Below are positions 9,108 to 17,753 of a DNA stretch of 64,000 nucleotides, one piece after another. Numbering within the stretch: the first letter of the stretch is position 1; the number at the start of each line of letters is the position of its first letter. The notes under the pieces are model-generated. The model was not told the origin of the DNA. It saw nothing but the letters and a program-made list of their open reading frames with translations, and did no database searches. The position numbers and the translations under genes are program-made. Source of the stretch: Bacteroidota bacterium (lineage in GTDB: Bacteria; Bacteroidota; Bacteroidia; Cytophagales; Cyclobacteriaceae); contig JAEZGH010000092.1 of the NCBI GenBank assembly GCA_023417065.1, forward strand, positions 34,635 to 98,634, in the 5' to 3' direction.

Positions 9108-10342
9108 TTTCGTTGTTCACTATCAAGGTCAATGAGCAATTGCCTGAGCTCTTCGCCATAGCTGTTCAGGTCAAAGAATTTCTTTCCGGTTGCGAATCCG
9201 CGCTTTCCGATCTCGGCCGCGGCACCCGGTGCTTCGATCACGAAATTCATCTTGGCTGCAAACGCTTCGGTGTTGTACTCATCAGCGACAAGTGCATTGT
9301 CCATATCTCTGAAGTAGTAGGGAATTTCGCCATTCTTCGTTGTAATCACCGGATTTTCCGAGGCAAGGTATTCAGCAATTTTCTGAGGGAACCGTGCTAC
9401 GTCGGTGATGTTATTTGTAAGTGGGATCAGTAGTGCGTTTGCCTGACGATATAATTCGATAAGTTTCTCGTATGGTAGCTTTGAAAACGTTCTGATCCTG
9501 GTGTTCCTTTTTGCGGTATTAACCGTGGCCTCGACGATCTTCATTTGAGCTGGTGCACCGTTGACGACGAGGTACAGATAAAACTCCGAGTCAATAGTTT
9601 CATCAAAAGCGGTTATAATAAACTGAATGGCGCTCAGGTATGCCGCTGATCCTACGTACAGAAAGAACTTTTCAACACCAGGAGGTGCTTCGATGCGGAA
9701 TTGCCTGAAGTCTGCCAGTGGCGGAACTTTCAGATACGGTCCGTGGTATTTGCGGGATCGGAGCTGATTAATCAGGAATTCGCTGATCGGGAGTACAGCA
9801 TCGACAAAACGCATGAAGTATTTGTCATAGAGGCGGTGTTTTAATCTGTCGAAGAAACTAATGCCCTCATCGAAGGCTGTTCTGAATTCGACGTAATGTG
9901 CGACGAGACGTATGTTAAATGCTTTCGAGATGGCCCGGTATACAACAAGCTCAAAGAAAGATCCATTGGTCGGATAGTAGAACATAACATCCATTGAGCG
10001 CGTTCGCGCAAGATCCACCAGGAGGATAAATTCCCGAATCCGACCCCAGAGGTGCGAGAGATTTCTCCTCAGGAATGAGTCCGACCGGTATGGTGAAGGT
10101 GCAGTGTAAACGTAGGTCATTCCGTTTACCGTTCCTGTCTTTTCCAGAGGGACAGGGATGTTGGATCGATGGACTGCGCGGTTGTTGATGATCAGGAAGT
10201 CTACGTTGTAGTGCGTGAGGCTCTCGTAAACCGCGAGGCATTTGTTGATGGCTGCAGAGCCAAAGGGAAAGCCTGATATTCCTACGTGAACTGCTTTAAT
10301 TTTTTTCGTTTGCGTAACCGCCTCGGCGTTACTTTCATTCAT
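9104..10342 (-). CDS. Glycosyltransferase (GT4-like, GT-B fold)
   Basis: A protein of about 412 residues. It starts with KAVHVGISGFPFGSAAINKC, a Gly-rich acceptor loop like those of GT4 enzymes. The donor domain has FFLYVGSAAYLSAIQFIITA, LPYEKLIELYRQANALLIPL and FPQKIAEYLASENPVITTKN, the last replacing the usual E-x7-E motif with a weaker version. The frame can be extended to a TTG at 10351, but ATG at 10342 is the first normal start. The distance to the upstream polymerase gene (stop at 10359) is short, so these genes form one operon. Sugar and linkage are unknown. Confidence 0.85.
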   Translation of the reverse strand: MNESNAEAVTQTKKIKAVHVGISGFPFGSAAINKCLAVYESLTHYNVDFLIINNRAVHRSNIPVPLEKTGTVNGMTYVYTAPSPYRSDSFLRRNLSHLWGRIREFILLVDLARTRSMDVMFYYPTNGSFFELVVYRAISKAFNIRLVAHYVEFRTAFDEGISFFDRLKHRLYDKYFMRFVDAVLPISEFLINQLRSRKYHGPYLKVPPLADFRQFRIEAPPGVEKFFLYVGSAAYLSAIQFIITAFDETIDSEFYLYLVVNGAPAQMKIVEATVNTAKRNTRIRTFSKLPYEKLIELYRQANALLIPLTNNITDVARFPQKIAEYLASENPVITTKNGEIPYYFRDMDNALVADEYNTEAFAAKMNFVIEAPGAAAEIGKRGFATGKKFFDLNSYGEELRQLLIDLDSEQRK

Positions 10343-10358
10343 ATAGACCAAATTAAAT

Positions 10359-11684
10359 TCAAACCGACTGAAGTTGGTTTTCCGTGAGCGCTTCTTCCTC
10401 TTCGGGGGCCGTTATGGGGAAGTATACCATCGACAGAAATATCAAAGCCTTGAAGAACGGAAGGTCGAAGAGTAATTCTGAAAATGCCATCAGCCACAGA
10501 AGAAACACGCCGAAGAATGCCGTCCATGGACGTGTGTAACCGTGATAAGAGTAAAATATCTGATTGAATGATCGGAATACGAGATAAAAATAAAAGGAGA
10601 AATAAAGTATCCCGTAGTCTCTCAGGAAGTTAGTTAATCCGTTGGGTCTTCGTGTATCCTTTGTCCGCTGCTGCGTGTTGAAAATCACTTTGATTCTTCG
10701 GCTTGATCCGATAAAGGGACGTTTTTTTATGTCTTCCCAATCCATTAGTGCGGCGCCGAACCTGTTGTTTGTCTGTGAGCTTTCCTCGAGCTGCCTGGAG
10801 ACCTTGCTGCCAAGGTATTCAACGTTGATAAACGCCACGTAGAAGAGAGGCAGAATCATAGCCAGGAAAAGAAACTTGACGCGAGTCCGCAGCTTAAGCG
10901 TGAAGAACGTCAGTAGTACGACAAGCGTGAGAAATCCCATGGTGGACGTTGTCGACAAAACGGTAATAATAAGGATCATCGACTTCTTGTCGAAGAGATC
11001 CTTCACTACCACAATCTTCTTAGTGATGTAGCGAAGGTACAGAGATATGTTGAGGAACACAGCAAACGCTCCGCTTTCCCAGAAGATACCTGCGTTACGA
11101 GCGTAGGTGAAATGTCCTTCAAAGAACTGGGGGTGAAACGTGTACACAAGAAGCGTTCGTGGGATATAGTCCTTATTTACGTCAAGAGGCATTGGGAAAA
11201 GTTCCAATGCGAGATCGTATAGGAACCAATTCAGTTTTGGCACATAACACAGCGCGGTAAATACCCAGCTTACGATACTGATAATGATCATGGTATCGAT
11301 GAGGACGCGAATGAATTTATCGCGCAGAAGATGTACAACTGAAAATCCAAGAAGAAGTACAAGCGTAAGCTTGATTATCGTCTTGGAGTAGTCGAGTTGA
11401 TACACATACGAGTGCATGATTTCGTAGCCAAGGAGGAATACGAATATGAATATCGTGCGGTAGGAAATAGGCTTGCGACTGTTCTTATACATGTAGTAGA
11501 ACGTCACAACAGCGCTGAGCATGACGATGAGGTCATACCAGGTGGTAAAGAACGGATTACCGGTGAGCATGAGCAGGAAATACATCAGGAGCATTTCCGG
11601 AATTTTCACGGGTTCATCTTTTTCCTGGGTGTCTTCCAGTAATGGACTAATAAATCGGGTTCCGATCGGAAGAGAATATCTCAT
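10359..11684 (-). CDS. O-antigen polymerase-like membrane protein (Wzy type)
   Basis: A 441-residue protein with about ten to twelve hydrophobic segments (for example VLLLGFSVVHLLRDKF, MILIITVLSTTSTMGFLTLV, FLFLAMILPLFYVAFINVEY). It carries a long soluble loop at about 165-205 and the segment ARNAGIFWESGAFAVFLNIS, which resembles the NxGxFWEPG-like loop of many Wzy/O-antigen ligase family proteins. The likely job is joining repeat units on the periplasmic side. Its place among glycosyltransferases, with a flippase gene nearby, supports polymerase over ligase, though sequence alone does not separate the two. The intergenic distance of four bases from the gene at 11688 shows operon structure. 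Confidence 0.8.
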   Translation of the reverse strand: MRYSLPIGTRFISPLLEDTQEKDEPVKIPEMLLMYFLLMLTGNPFFTTWYDLIVMLSAVVTFYYMYKNSRKPISYRTIFIFVFLLGYEIMHSYVYQLDYSKTIIKLTLVLLLGFSVVHLLRDKFIRVLIDTMIIISIVSWVFTALCYVPKLNWFLYDLALELFPMPLDVNKDYIPRTLLVYTFHPQFFEGHFTYARNAGIFWESGAFAVFLNISLYLRYITKKIVVVKDLFDKKSMILIITVLSTTSTMGFLTLVVLLTFFTLKLRTRVKFLFLAMILPLFYVAFINVEYLGSKVSRQLEESSQTNNRFGAALMDWEDIKKRPFIGSSRRIKVIFNTQQRTKDTRRPNGLTNFLRDYGILYFSFYFYLVFRSFNQIFYSYHGYTRPWTAFFGVFLLWLMAFSELLFDLPFFKALIFLSMVYFPITAPEEEEALTENQLQSV

Positions 11685-11687
11685 AAG

Positions 11688-12839
11688 CTATACTACCTCG
11701 GCCTGTTTTTTCAAAGGAGTTTCGTTTGTATCAGCGAGTATTCGTTTCGCCATCTCGCGTCCTACAGTTTCCCAGTTGTAGAACTCTTCTGCCCGACGGA
11801 ATGAAGCTTCTCCCATGGATTTGCATTTCTGCGGATCATTCAGAAGTTCGATGAGCACGTTTGTGTAGTCGTCGATATTGTGCTCCAGAAGGTAACCGTT
11901 TTCCGGCGTTACCAGCGAGGGAGCGGCTCCCATGTTGTTAGTTACGATGGGTAGCTTGTTAAGCATTGCTTCGATGTAAACGATTCCAAAGGGCTCTCTT
12001 ACCGTCGGAAAACAAAAGATTGAAGCTTTGCGATACAGCTTTGACACCTCCGTTAGATCAACTTCTCCATGTATCTCACAGTTTCTTACGTCGATTTTTG
12101 GATTGCAGCCTACGATAGTAAGTTTGGCATCCGGTACCGAACAGAGTACATTTCTGAAGGCTTCAACCAGGAGGGGGCCACCTTTGCGTTCCCAGTCCTT
12201 ACCGACAAAAATAATATTCTTATTGAAGTATTTAGCATCATCGTGATCTTCAGGTGGTGTCGTATTACTTCCAACGTACGCCATAGTGATCTTTTCGGGG
12301 TCTACGCCATATTGATTTACAAGAGAATCATAGATGTTGCGGCTCATCACAAATATTCCCGTAGCATTCAGAAGTGCCTGTCTTTCAAGTTCTACGTACT
12401 CCTGAGTACGAAGATATTTATCTACAGAGGCCCATTTGTAATTGAGATTGTTCAGATTGGTATGATCTGTATAAATATAATTGGGTACGCCTTGTCCGCT
12501 GCTATCGCACAAACACTGAGTTTGAATAATAACATCGTAGCGCTGCGATTGCAGTTTTTTCGAGACGATGCGCGTCAAATATTTAAAAAGAAAAGTCGTT
12601 CCGAGGAAGTGATACTTGAAATCAGCAAGTTTCTTCCGGGAAGTAAGGAAATCAAAAAAGAATTCGCCCAGAACGGTCAACGAATTCCACAGTATAATAA
12701 AAGGACGTTTTTTGATTTCAGGAAGCAGATCGTAAAGTTCGATTTTGGTTCCCGGAAAGTGTTTCTGGAGTTCGGCAATGACGCTCCTGTTTACATGCAG
12801 GAATCCGACCCCCACCTGGATATATAAAATTCTCTTCAT
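11688..12839 (-). CDS. Glycosyltransferase, GT4 type
   Basis: A 383-residue GT-B fold enzyme. The N-terminus MKRILYIQVGVGFLHVNRSV is followed by a membrane-associated middle section. The donor-binding half shows NIIFVGKDWERKGGPLLVEA near 210 and the E-x7-E motif as REPFGIVYIEAMLNKLPIV near 285, followed by NNMGAAPSLV. It is the first gene of the minus-strand block that runs to 7989, and the 280-base divergent region before the flippase gene must hold its promoter. Substrate unknown. Confidence 0.9.
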   Translation of the reverse strand: MKRILYIQVGVGFLHVNRSVIAELQKHFPGTKIELYDLLPEIKKRPFIILWNSLTVLGEFFFDFLTSRKKLADFKYHFLGTTFLFKYLTRIVSKKLQSQRYDVIIQTQCLCDSSGQGVPNYIYTDHTNLNNLNYKWASVDKYLRTQEYVELERQALLNATGIFVMSRNIYDSLVNQYGVDPEKITMAYVGSNTTPPEDHDDAKYFNKNIIFVGKDWERKGGPLLVEAFRNVLCSVPDAKLTIVGCNPKIDVRNCEIHGEVDLTEVSKLYRKASIFCFPTVREPFGIVYIEAMLNKLPIVTNNMGAAPSLVTPENGYLLEHNIDDYTNVLIELLNDPQKCKSMGEASFRRAEEFYNWETVGREMAKRILADTNETPLKKQAEVV

Positions 12840-13068
12840 TCAGCGTCTGTTGAGCGGATCAGCAAGTAAGAATTAGTAAAATTAGCAGTTTAAGCAATAC
12901 GTTATTCAGTCGTCGATCCAAATTAAAACCTTGTGCCAAAACGCTGTTCCGGGTAACAATCGATTCCGTTGTCAGGAGTCTTAGTCAGGGCATATAAATC
13001 CGTTGGATTGCCCGGAAATTGGTTGGAATTATATTTTAGTTAAACCCTCGTGGTAAGAGCTGATTTTT

Positions 13069-13099
13069 TTTGATGGAATCAGGATTGCTTTTACTTTTG
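13069..13099 (+). promoter_or_regulatory. Bacteroidetes-type promoter of the flippase gene
   Basis: TTTG at 13069-13072 and TACTTTTG at 13092-13099 both match consensus, and the spacer is exactly 19 bases. The transcript should start near 13105. The rest of 12840-13119 is AT-rich divergent intergenic DNA; I saw no equally good promoter on the minus strand for the gene at 12839. Confidence 0.75.
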
Positions 13100-13119
13100 A
13101 AAAATATCTCCTTTAAAAA

Positions 13120-14514
13120 ATGCACCGGAGCCCGGCATCGTGCGGCTCCATTAAGATGGTACTCGCAAAGGCGAAAGAATTGATCCTGGGGGGGCACGCC
13201 CGTTCAAAAAAAGTAAATAAGCATATTATCTATTCCTTCCTGGTGAAGGGGTATGCCATGTTTATCCAGTTTGCACTGGTTCCTCTTACACTACACTATC
13301 TCGATAAATTTCACTACGGAATCTGGCTTGTACTGGCCTCTATTCTGGAGTGGTTTGCATACTTTGATATTGGTATTGGCCACGGGTTACGAAATAAGCT
13401 TGCGGAGGCACTGGCCAGAAAGAATATGCCTCTTGCCCGCACTTTTGTAAGTACAGCCTATGCGCTGGTAACCGTCATTTTTGTTTCGTGCATAGTGCTC
13501 TTTGCGCTCGTTAACCCATTTTTGGACTGGGCATCCATAATGAATGTTCCCGCTGAAGTGGGAGAGGACCTTCGGGAAACGGTTCTGTTTGTATTTACTT
13601 TTTTCTGTATACGGTTTATACTCAGCATTTTCTCAGCAGTCCTGTACGCCAAGCAGGAACCTGCCATTAACAACGTAATTGGCTCGCTCGGGAGTACCCT
13701 TTCTTTGGTTTTGATCTATGTGCTGTCGCAATACGTTGAAAGCTCCTTCTTCTGGGTAGCGGTAATTTTCAGTGGGTCGCCTTTGATTGTATTCCTCGTA
13801 TTTACCGTGGTGCTGTTTTCAACGAGATACAGGGATCTTCGTCCGGGTATTAAATTCATTGACTTTCATTATTCCCGACAACTACTGGGGCTTGGATTCA
13901 ACTTCTTCATTATTCACATATCTATGTTGGTTATGTTCAGCAGTGCCAATATGGTTCTGACCCAACTGTTCGGACCGGAAGAAGTAACGACTTACAATAT
14001 CGCCTATCGGTATTTCACTATTGCCATCATGATTAATGGGATAGTGACGCTGACGTATTGGTCACCCTTTACGGAAGCGTTCGTTAAAAGGGATTTTCCC
14101 TGGATCAAGTCCTCGATTAAGCGGCTGGAGTACATCTCGTTTTTCCTTGTTGGGATGCTGATCATTTCAGCGGTGATTGCCGATCAGGCAGTAGCACTAT
14201 GGGTGGGAGACGAAATTGTTGTCCCTGACGGGCTTAAAATAGCCCTCGTGATATTTGTTATTATACAGCTGATATCGGCACCCTTTGTGATTTTTATCAA
14301 CGGTGCCAGCAAGGTACGGCTTCAGTTATACATGTCTATTGTGTCGATTGTGATCACAATACCGCTGGCGGTGTTATTTGCTAAGGTATTTGAATTTGGC
14401 CCGGCGAGTGTTGTTTTGGCCATGATATGTTCGACGTTACCGTCCAGTATTCTGTGGCGCATTCAGTACCGAAAGTTGGTGAATGAACGCGCCACAGGAA
14501 TTTGGAATAAGTAA
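13120..14514 (+). CDS. Wzx-type polysaccharide flippase (MATE/MOP superfamily)
   Basis: A 464-residue membrane protein with about 12 to 14 hydrophobic helices. It opens with VNKHIIYSFLVKGYAMFIQF and LVPLTLHYLDKFHYGIWLVL, the usual first helices of polysaccharide-transport flippases; a long basic N-terminus (HARSKKVNK) lies before helix 1. It should move lipid-linked repeat units to the periplasm. The predicted transcript start near 13105 leaves only about 15 bases before ATG 13120, so the ATG at 13156 (MVLAKAKELILGG) is a good alternative start that would give a leader of about 50 bases. The gene is on the opposite strand from most of the locus and has its own promoter. Confidence 0.88.
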   Translation: MHRSPASCGSIKMVLAKAKELILGGHARSKKVNKHIIYSFLVKGYAMFIQFALVPLTLHYLDKFHYGIWLVLASILEWFAYFDIGIGHGLRNKLAEALARKNMPLARTFVSTAYALVTVIFVSCIVLFALVNPFLDWASIMNVPAEVGEDLRETVLFVFTFFCIRFILSIFSAVLYAKQEPAINNVIGSLGSTLSLVLIYVLSQYVESSFFWVAVIFSGSPLIVFLVFTVVLFSTRYRDLRPGIKFIDFHYSRQLLGLGFNFFIIHISMLVMFSSANMVLTQLFGPEEVTTYNIAYRYFTIAIMINGIVTLTYWSPFTEAFVKRDFPWIKSSIKRLEYISFFLVGMLIISAVIADQAVALWVGDEIVVPDGLKIALVIFVIIQLISAPFVIFINGASKVRLQLYMSIVSIVITIPLAVLFAKVFEFGPASVVLAMICSTLPSSILWRIQYRKLVNERATGIWNK

Positions 14515-14568
14515 ACGCATTCAAAAAAGAGAGGGTCTTTTTCAGGAAGAGGGTCTCTTCTAATGCGT
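14515..14568 (+). repeat. Interrupted inverted repeat after the flippase gene
   Basis: ACGCATT (14515-14521) and AATGCGT (14562-14568) are exact inverted copies, with a further AGAGA / TCTCT pair inside. It begins right at the flippase stop codon and may act as a weak terminator, but no long T run follows. Confidence 0.45.
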
Positions 14569-14577
14569 GAACACGGA

Positions 14578-14748
14578 TTAACCGTAAAAGGGATCTTTTC
14601 CGAAAATGGCCCTGCGACGGTCAGCCTGGGTCTTTCTCACAATATACTCCTCCAATGAGGGGAGGTATTTCCTAATCTGCCGCTCCAGTAGCGATGAAGA
14701 ATTATCATCCTTTACTCTGCGGGAAGTGTTTCGTACAGTAATCTCCAT
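14578..14748 (-). CDS. Possible small protein (56 residues), unknown
   Basis: A short frame between the flippase and the lyase. From the Met at 14748 it codes for a charged, helical peptide (MEITVRNTSRRVKDDNSSSL, then ERQIRKYLPSLEEYIVRKTQ) ending FGKDPFYG. A longer version starts at 14838, but its extra N-terminus is Cys-rich and less convincing. The amphipathic pattern and lack of any other gene here make it plausible. I know no family for it. It could also be chance. Confidence 0.35.
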   Translation of the reverse strand: MEITVRNTSRRVKDDNSSSLLERQIRKYLPSLEEYIVRKTQADRRRAIFGKDPFYG

Positions 14749-14838
14749 AGACAGACGATCTTTTTGGTGTTTCTTCCAGATTAAAGCGACTAATGCCCGA
14801 AATACTGACATACAGCACTCAAAACATAACTGGCTCAA

Positions 14839-15163
14839 ATCTACAACTTTTTGTATAAAATTCTTTGCCAGCCCTTAAAATATTACATACGATTTTTTAC
14901 GCAAACGGTTGCTATAACGAAAAACGCGCTGTTCGCTCTAATACTTGGCTGCCAACGAATAGGTTCAAACATTGGATTTCTGGGATATTTTAGGCGTTTT
15001 TGTGGAAAAGTGCCCCAGATCCAACATAAAGTTCGTTTTTTTCCAGTTTAACTGGCGTTTGGATTATATTACACGTGTGTTTCGTAGGTAATATTCCTCA
15101 CATTTCTGGTTCTTTTATTGCATGACAGGTTTATTTGATCATTAAATACGGCTGCTCCTAGAG
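14839..15163. other. AT-rich intergenic region before the lyase gene
   Basis: About 325 bases without a convincing gene. The only frames are short and of random composition. It should hold the lyase promoter; the closest match is TTTATTTG near 15130, which differs from TAnnTTTG and has no clear -33 partner. I see no repeat or RNA structure that I would call. Confidence 0.5.
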
Positions 15164-17017
15164 ATGAAACTCCCCTGGTTTTGCTTCATTTTCTTATTAT
15201 TTCCCTACATGGGACATACCCAGACGGGGGAGCAACCCCCAAAATCAGCGACGGAATTACACCCGCGGATTCTTTTTTCGGAGGCCGATGAAGTGCTCGT
15301 CAACCAGATGGTCGTCGAAGATTCCCTTTTCCGCAAAATGCACCGGGTCATCGTTGTTGAATCGGAGAACCTTTTGGGTGAGCCTATCCCTGTATATAGG
15401 TTAACCGGAAGGAGACTGCTGGACGTCGCCCGCGAAAGTCGCCGGAAGATATTCTTCCTGAGCTATGCATGGCGGATGACGAAGGATGACCGTTATCTAA
15501 GGCGCGCCGAGAGCGAACTCCTGGCGATTTCAGCCTTCCCCGACTGGAATCCGTCGCACTTTCTGGATGCCGCGGAGTTGACTATGGCTGGGGCTATTGG
15601 CCTTGACTGGCTTTACGCGGGGCTCTCGCCCGAATCAAGAGAAACAATTGCCCAGGCTATCATCAATAAAGGGCTGCTGCCATCGCTGAAGGCAGAAAAT
15701 AACAATTGGCTGGCTTTTGAGAACAATTGGAACCAGGTCTGCAATGCAGGGATGGTATTCGGCGCGCTCGCAGTAAAGGAACGAATACCCGATCTGGCAA
15801 TGAACATTCTGCGTCGTTCCGTAAGATCAGTTTCTGCTGCCATGCAGGTGTATGAGCCCGATGGGGGGTATCCTGAAGGGTATGGTTATTGGGCGTACGG
15901 CACTACCTTTAACGTTCTGATGATAAGTGCACTGGAGAAGGAGACTGGGGTGGGTATTATACCGTTGAACGACGGGTTTCTGAAAACTGGCTACTACCTG
16001 CGGCACATGGGCGGGCCATCAGGCCAGAATTTCAATTATTCAGACAATCATCCCGTGATGCCGCTGAATCCGGCAATGTTCTGGCTTGCAAAACGCAACA
16101 ACGACCCGGAGCTCCTTTACAATGAACTGAAAATTCTAAGGGAAAGCCGGCATCTTCACCGTGTGAGGGAGCTGCCTGCAGCCATTTTATGGGCAATAGG
16201 GCTCCGGCTGGATCAGGTTAATGAACCCAGGGAACTCGTCTGGGTGGGAAAGGGCAGGAATCAGGTGGCAACCCTGCGTTCAGGATGGTCTGATCATGCG
16301 CTTTTTGTGGGCTTGAAGGCGGGATCGCCGAGTTATCCCCATGGACATATGGATGCAGGATCTTTTGTTGTAGACGCCCTTGGCGAAAGATGGATCGCTG
16401 AACTGCCCCCGCAAAACTATCATTCCCTAGAGAAGGAGGGATTGAAAATCTGGCGCAGCCGGCAGAACTCCGACCGGTGGAGGGTTTTCCGTCTCTCAAA
16501 TTTTTCACATAATACGATTACAATAAACAATGAACCATTTGTTGCGGAAGCGGAAGCACGGATTCAGTTGATTTCCGATCGTCCGGATTTTATGAGCTGC
16601 GCAACGGATATGACCCCTATGTATTCATACGACGTCAGATCCGTCAGACGGGGAATAGCGCTTATTAATCAGCGGGAGATCCACATTCAGGATGAAGTGC
16701 AACTGAGAAGCCGAGGCAACATTAACTGGAAAATGCTCACCGCGGCGCAGGTCCTGATCATTGGAGCAAATACGGCTATACTCACGCAGAACGGGAAACA
16801 GCTGAGAGTAGTTTTTGACTTGCCGCCGGGGATTCGGTTAAAGACATGGAGCGCCGATCCTCCAGCTGCATTCGACGAGGCAAATCCCGACCATCGCTTC
16901 ATTGGCTTCGATGCGCAGCTGGACGGAAGCAGACGTTATACCTTTCGGGTTAGGTTTGAAGCAGTGGGAGCTTCAAAAGAAAGGGCCATCATTCCTATTG
17001 AACAATGGCCCTATTGA
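15164..17017 (+). CDS. Heparinase II/III-like polysaccharide lyase, secreted
   Basis: A 617-residue protein with a signal peptide (MKLPWFCFIFLLFPYMGHTQ). The N-terminal alpha/alpha barrel (about 35-330) contains NNWLAFENNWNQVCNAGMVF, with the conserved Asn-rich catalytic-cleft pattern, and YEPDGGYPEGYGYWAYGTTF, with the Tyr/Glu-rich signature. The beta-sandwich half has PHGHMDAGSFVVDALGERW near 392, the His-x-His-x-Asp metal/catalytic motif of the PF07940 domain, and FSHNTITINNEPF. Such enzymes cleave uronic-acid polysaccharides by beta-elimination. Inside an export locus it probably trims or releases the locus's own polymer, like alginate lyases in alginate operons; that role is inference, but it hints that the polymer contains uronic acid. 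It stands alone on the plus strand and converges with the membrane-protein gene at 17034. Confidence 0.85.
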   Translation: MKLPWFCFIFLLFPYMGHTQTGEQPPKSATELHPRILFSEADEVLVNQMVVEDSLFRKMHRVIVVESENLLGEPIPVYRLTGRRLLDVARESRRKIFFLSYAWRMTKDDRYLRRAESELLAISAFPDWNPSHFLDAAELTMAGAIGLDWLYAGLSPESRETIAQAIINKGLLPSLKAENNNWLAFENNWNQVCNAGMVFGALAVKERIPDLAMNILRRSVRSVSAAMQVYEPDGGYPEGYGYWAYGTTFNVLMISALEKETGVGIIPLNDGFLKTGYYLRHMGGPSGQNFNYSDNHPVMPLNPAMFWLAKRNNDPELLYNELKILRESRHLHRVRELPAAILWAIGLRLDQVNEPRELVWVGKGRNQVATLRSGWSDHALFVGLKAGSPSYPHGHMDAGSFVVDALGERWIAELPPQNYHSLEKEGLKIWRSRQNSDRWRVFRLSNFSHNTITINNEPFVAEAEARIQLISDRPDFMSCATDMTPMYSYDVRSVRRGIALINQREIHIQDEVQLRSRGNINWKMLTAAQVLIIGANTAILTQNGKQLRVVFDLPPGIRLKTWSADPPAAFDEANPDHRFIGFDAQLDGSRRYTFRVRFEAVGASKERAIIPIEQWPY

Positions 17018-17028
17018 TGAGATTTGAG

Positions 17029-17042
17029 TCGGGCTAGCCCGA
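17029..17042. repeat. 14-base perfect palindrome between convergent genes
   Basis: TCGGGCTAGCCCGA overlaps the stop codon of the minus-strand membrane-protein gene and starts 12 bases after the lyase stop. It has no loop bases, so it may be a short terminator stem for both genes or a protein site; no T run follows on either strand. Confidence 0.5.
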
Positions 17043-17747
17043 AACCCGTTCTGCTCGCCAGAGCTGCGACCAGTTCATCGATTTCTCGAAGATGATTTCG
17101 TGCAGGTACAGCGCGAATGTGTAGTACACCATGATCTCAGAGAACTCGCCAATGTTATTAGCAAGTCCTGCGTCAGGGCGGATGTTGAACAAAACCGTGA
17201 ACCGTGGTATCAGATCAGAGAATACCGCAATGATGACGGTTCCAATGATAAGTTTCTTTGGTGTCAGGTAAAGCAGAAGCGGGTTCGTGAAGCGATGGCG
17301 CAGGAGCGGAAATATGATGAAAAGGCCTGCCATGATGAGATAGACAGGACGTTTGAACCACTTCGCAGCGTCGTTCTGGTTATGGATATTGGTATTTCCC
17401 GTCAGCTCGGAGAAGAAAGTATCCCTTGTACCGGTCGCTGCTTCGATGAAGTGCGCTCCCCAGTCCATCTCCTCAAGAAACACGAGTAGTGCGAATAGCG
17501 TCAGCAGGAAAAATCCGATTCTCTCAAGTGGCCATGTCTTCCGTTTGACCGCCATGGCAGAAATGATCACCATATACAAAAGGATGACTAACTGGATGTT
17601 TTCGATAAGGCCATATTCTCGGTTGGCTGCAGGGCAAACAATCTCCACCATCCAATATATTCCTGAAAAGTACATCAGAATCAGGGGCACCAATACAATG
17701 ATTGGCAGATACCAATAAAAGAACTTTTCCTTTCTTTGTGCGTCCAT
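17034..17747 (-). CDS. Multi-pass membrane protein of the polysaccharide locus, unknown
   Basis: A 237-residue protein with about seven hydrophobic segments (for example YWYLPIIVLVPLILMYFSGI, IGFFLLTLFALLVFL, VYLIMAGLFIIFPLL). Between them are conserved-looking polar stretches: REYGLIENIQL near 45, EEMDWGAHF near 90, GNTNIHNQND near 115 and IGEFSEIMVYY near 208. The pairs E-E-x-x-W-G and N-x-H-N recur, in my memory, in an unnamed family of membrane proteins near exopolysaccharide genes; I cannot give a family name. It is seven bases downstream of the Wzc-type gene, hence in the same operon. Buried acidic and His residues would fit a channel or an acyl/phosphoryl transfer role, but no function is shown. 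Confidence 0.75.
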   Translation of the reverse strand: MDAQRKEKFFYWYLPIIVLVPLILMYFSGIYWMVEIVCPAANREYGLIENIQLVILLYMVIISAMAVKRKTWPLERIGFFLLTLFALLVFLEEMDWGAHFIEAATGTRDTFFSELTGNTNIHNQNDAAKWFKRPVYLIMAGLFIIFPLLRHRFTNPLLLYLTPKKLIIGTVIIAVFSDLIPRFTVLFNIRPDAGLANNIGEFSEIMVYYTFALYLHEIIFEKSMNWSQLWRAERVSG

Positions 17748-17753
17748 AGACTC

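Noticed and set aside
8478..9161. A 227-codon plus-strand frame
   Set aside because: It overlaps two coupled glycosyltransferase genes on the other strand and has no recognisable domain.
12069..12827. A 252-codon plus-strand frame opposite a glycosyltransferase
   Set aside because: Antisense shadow of a GT4 gene with all family motifs; no independent support.
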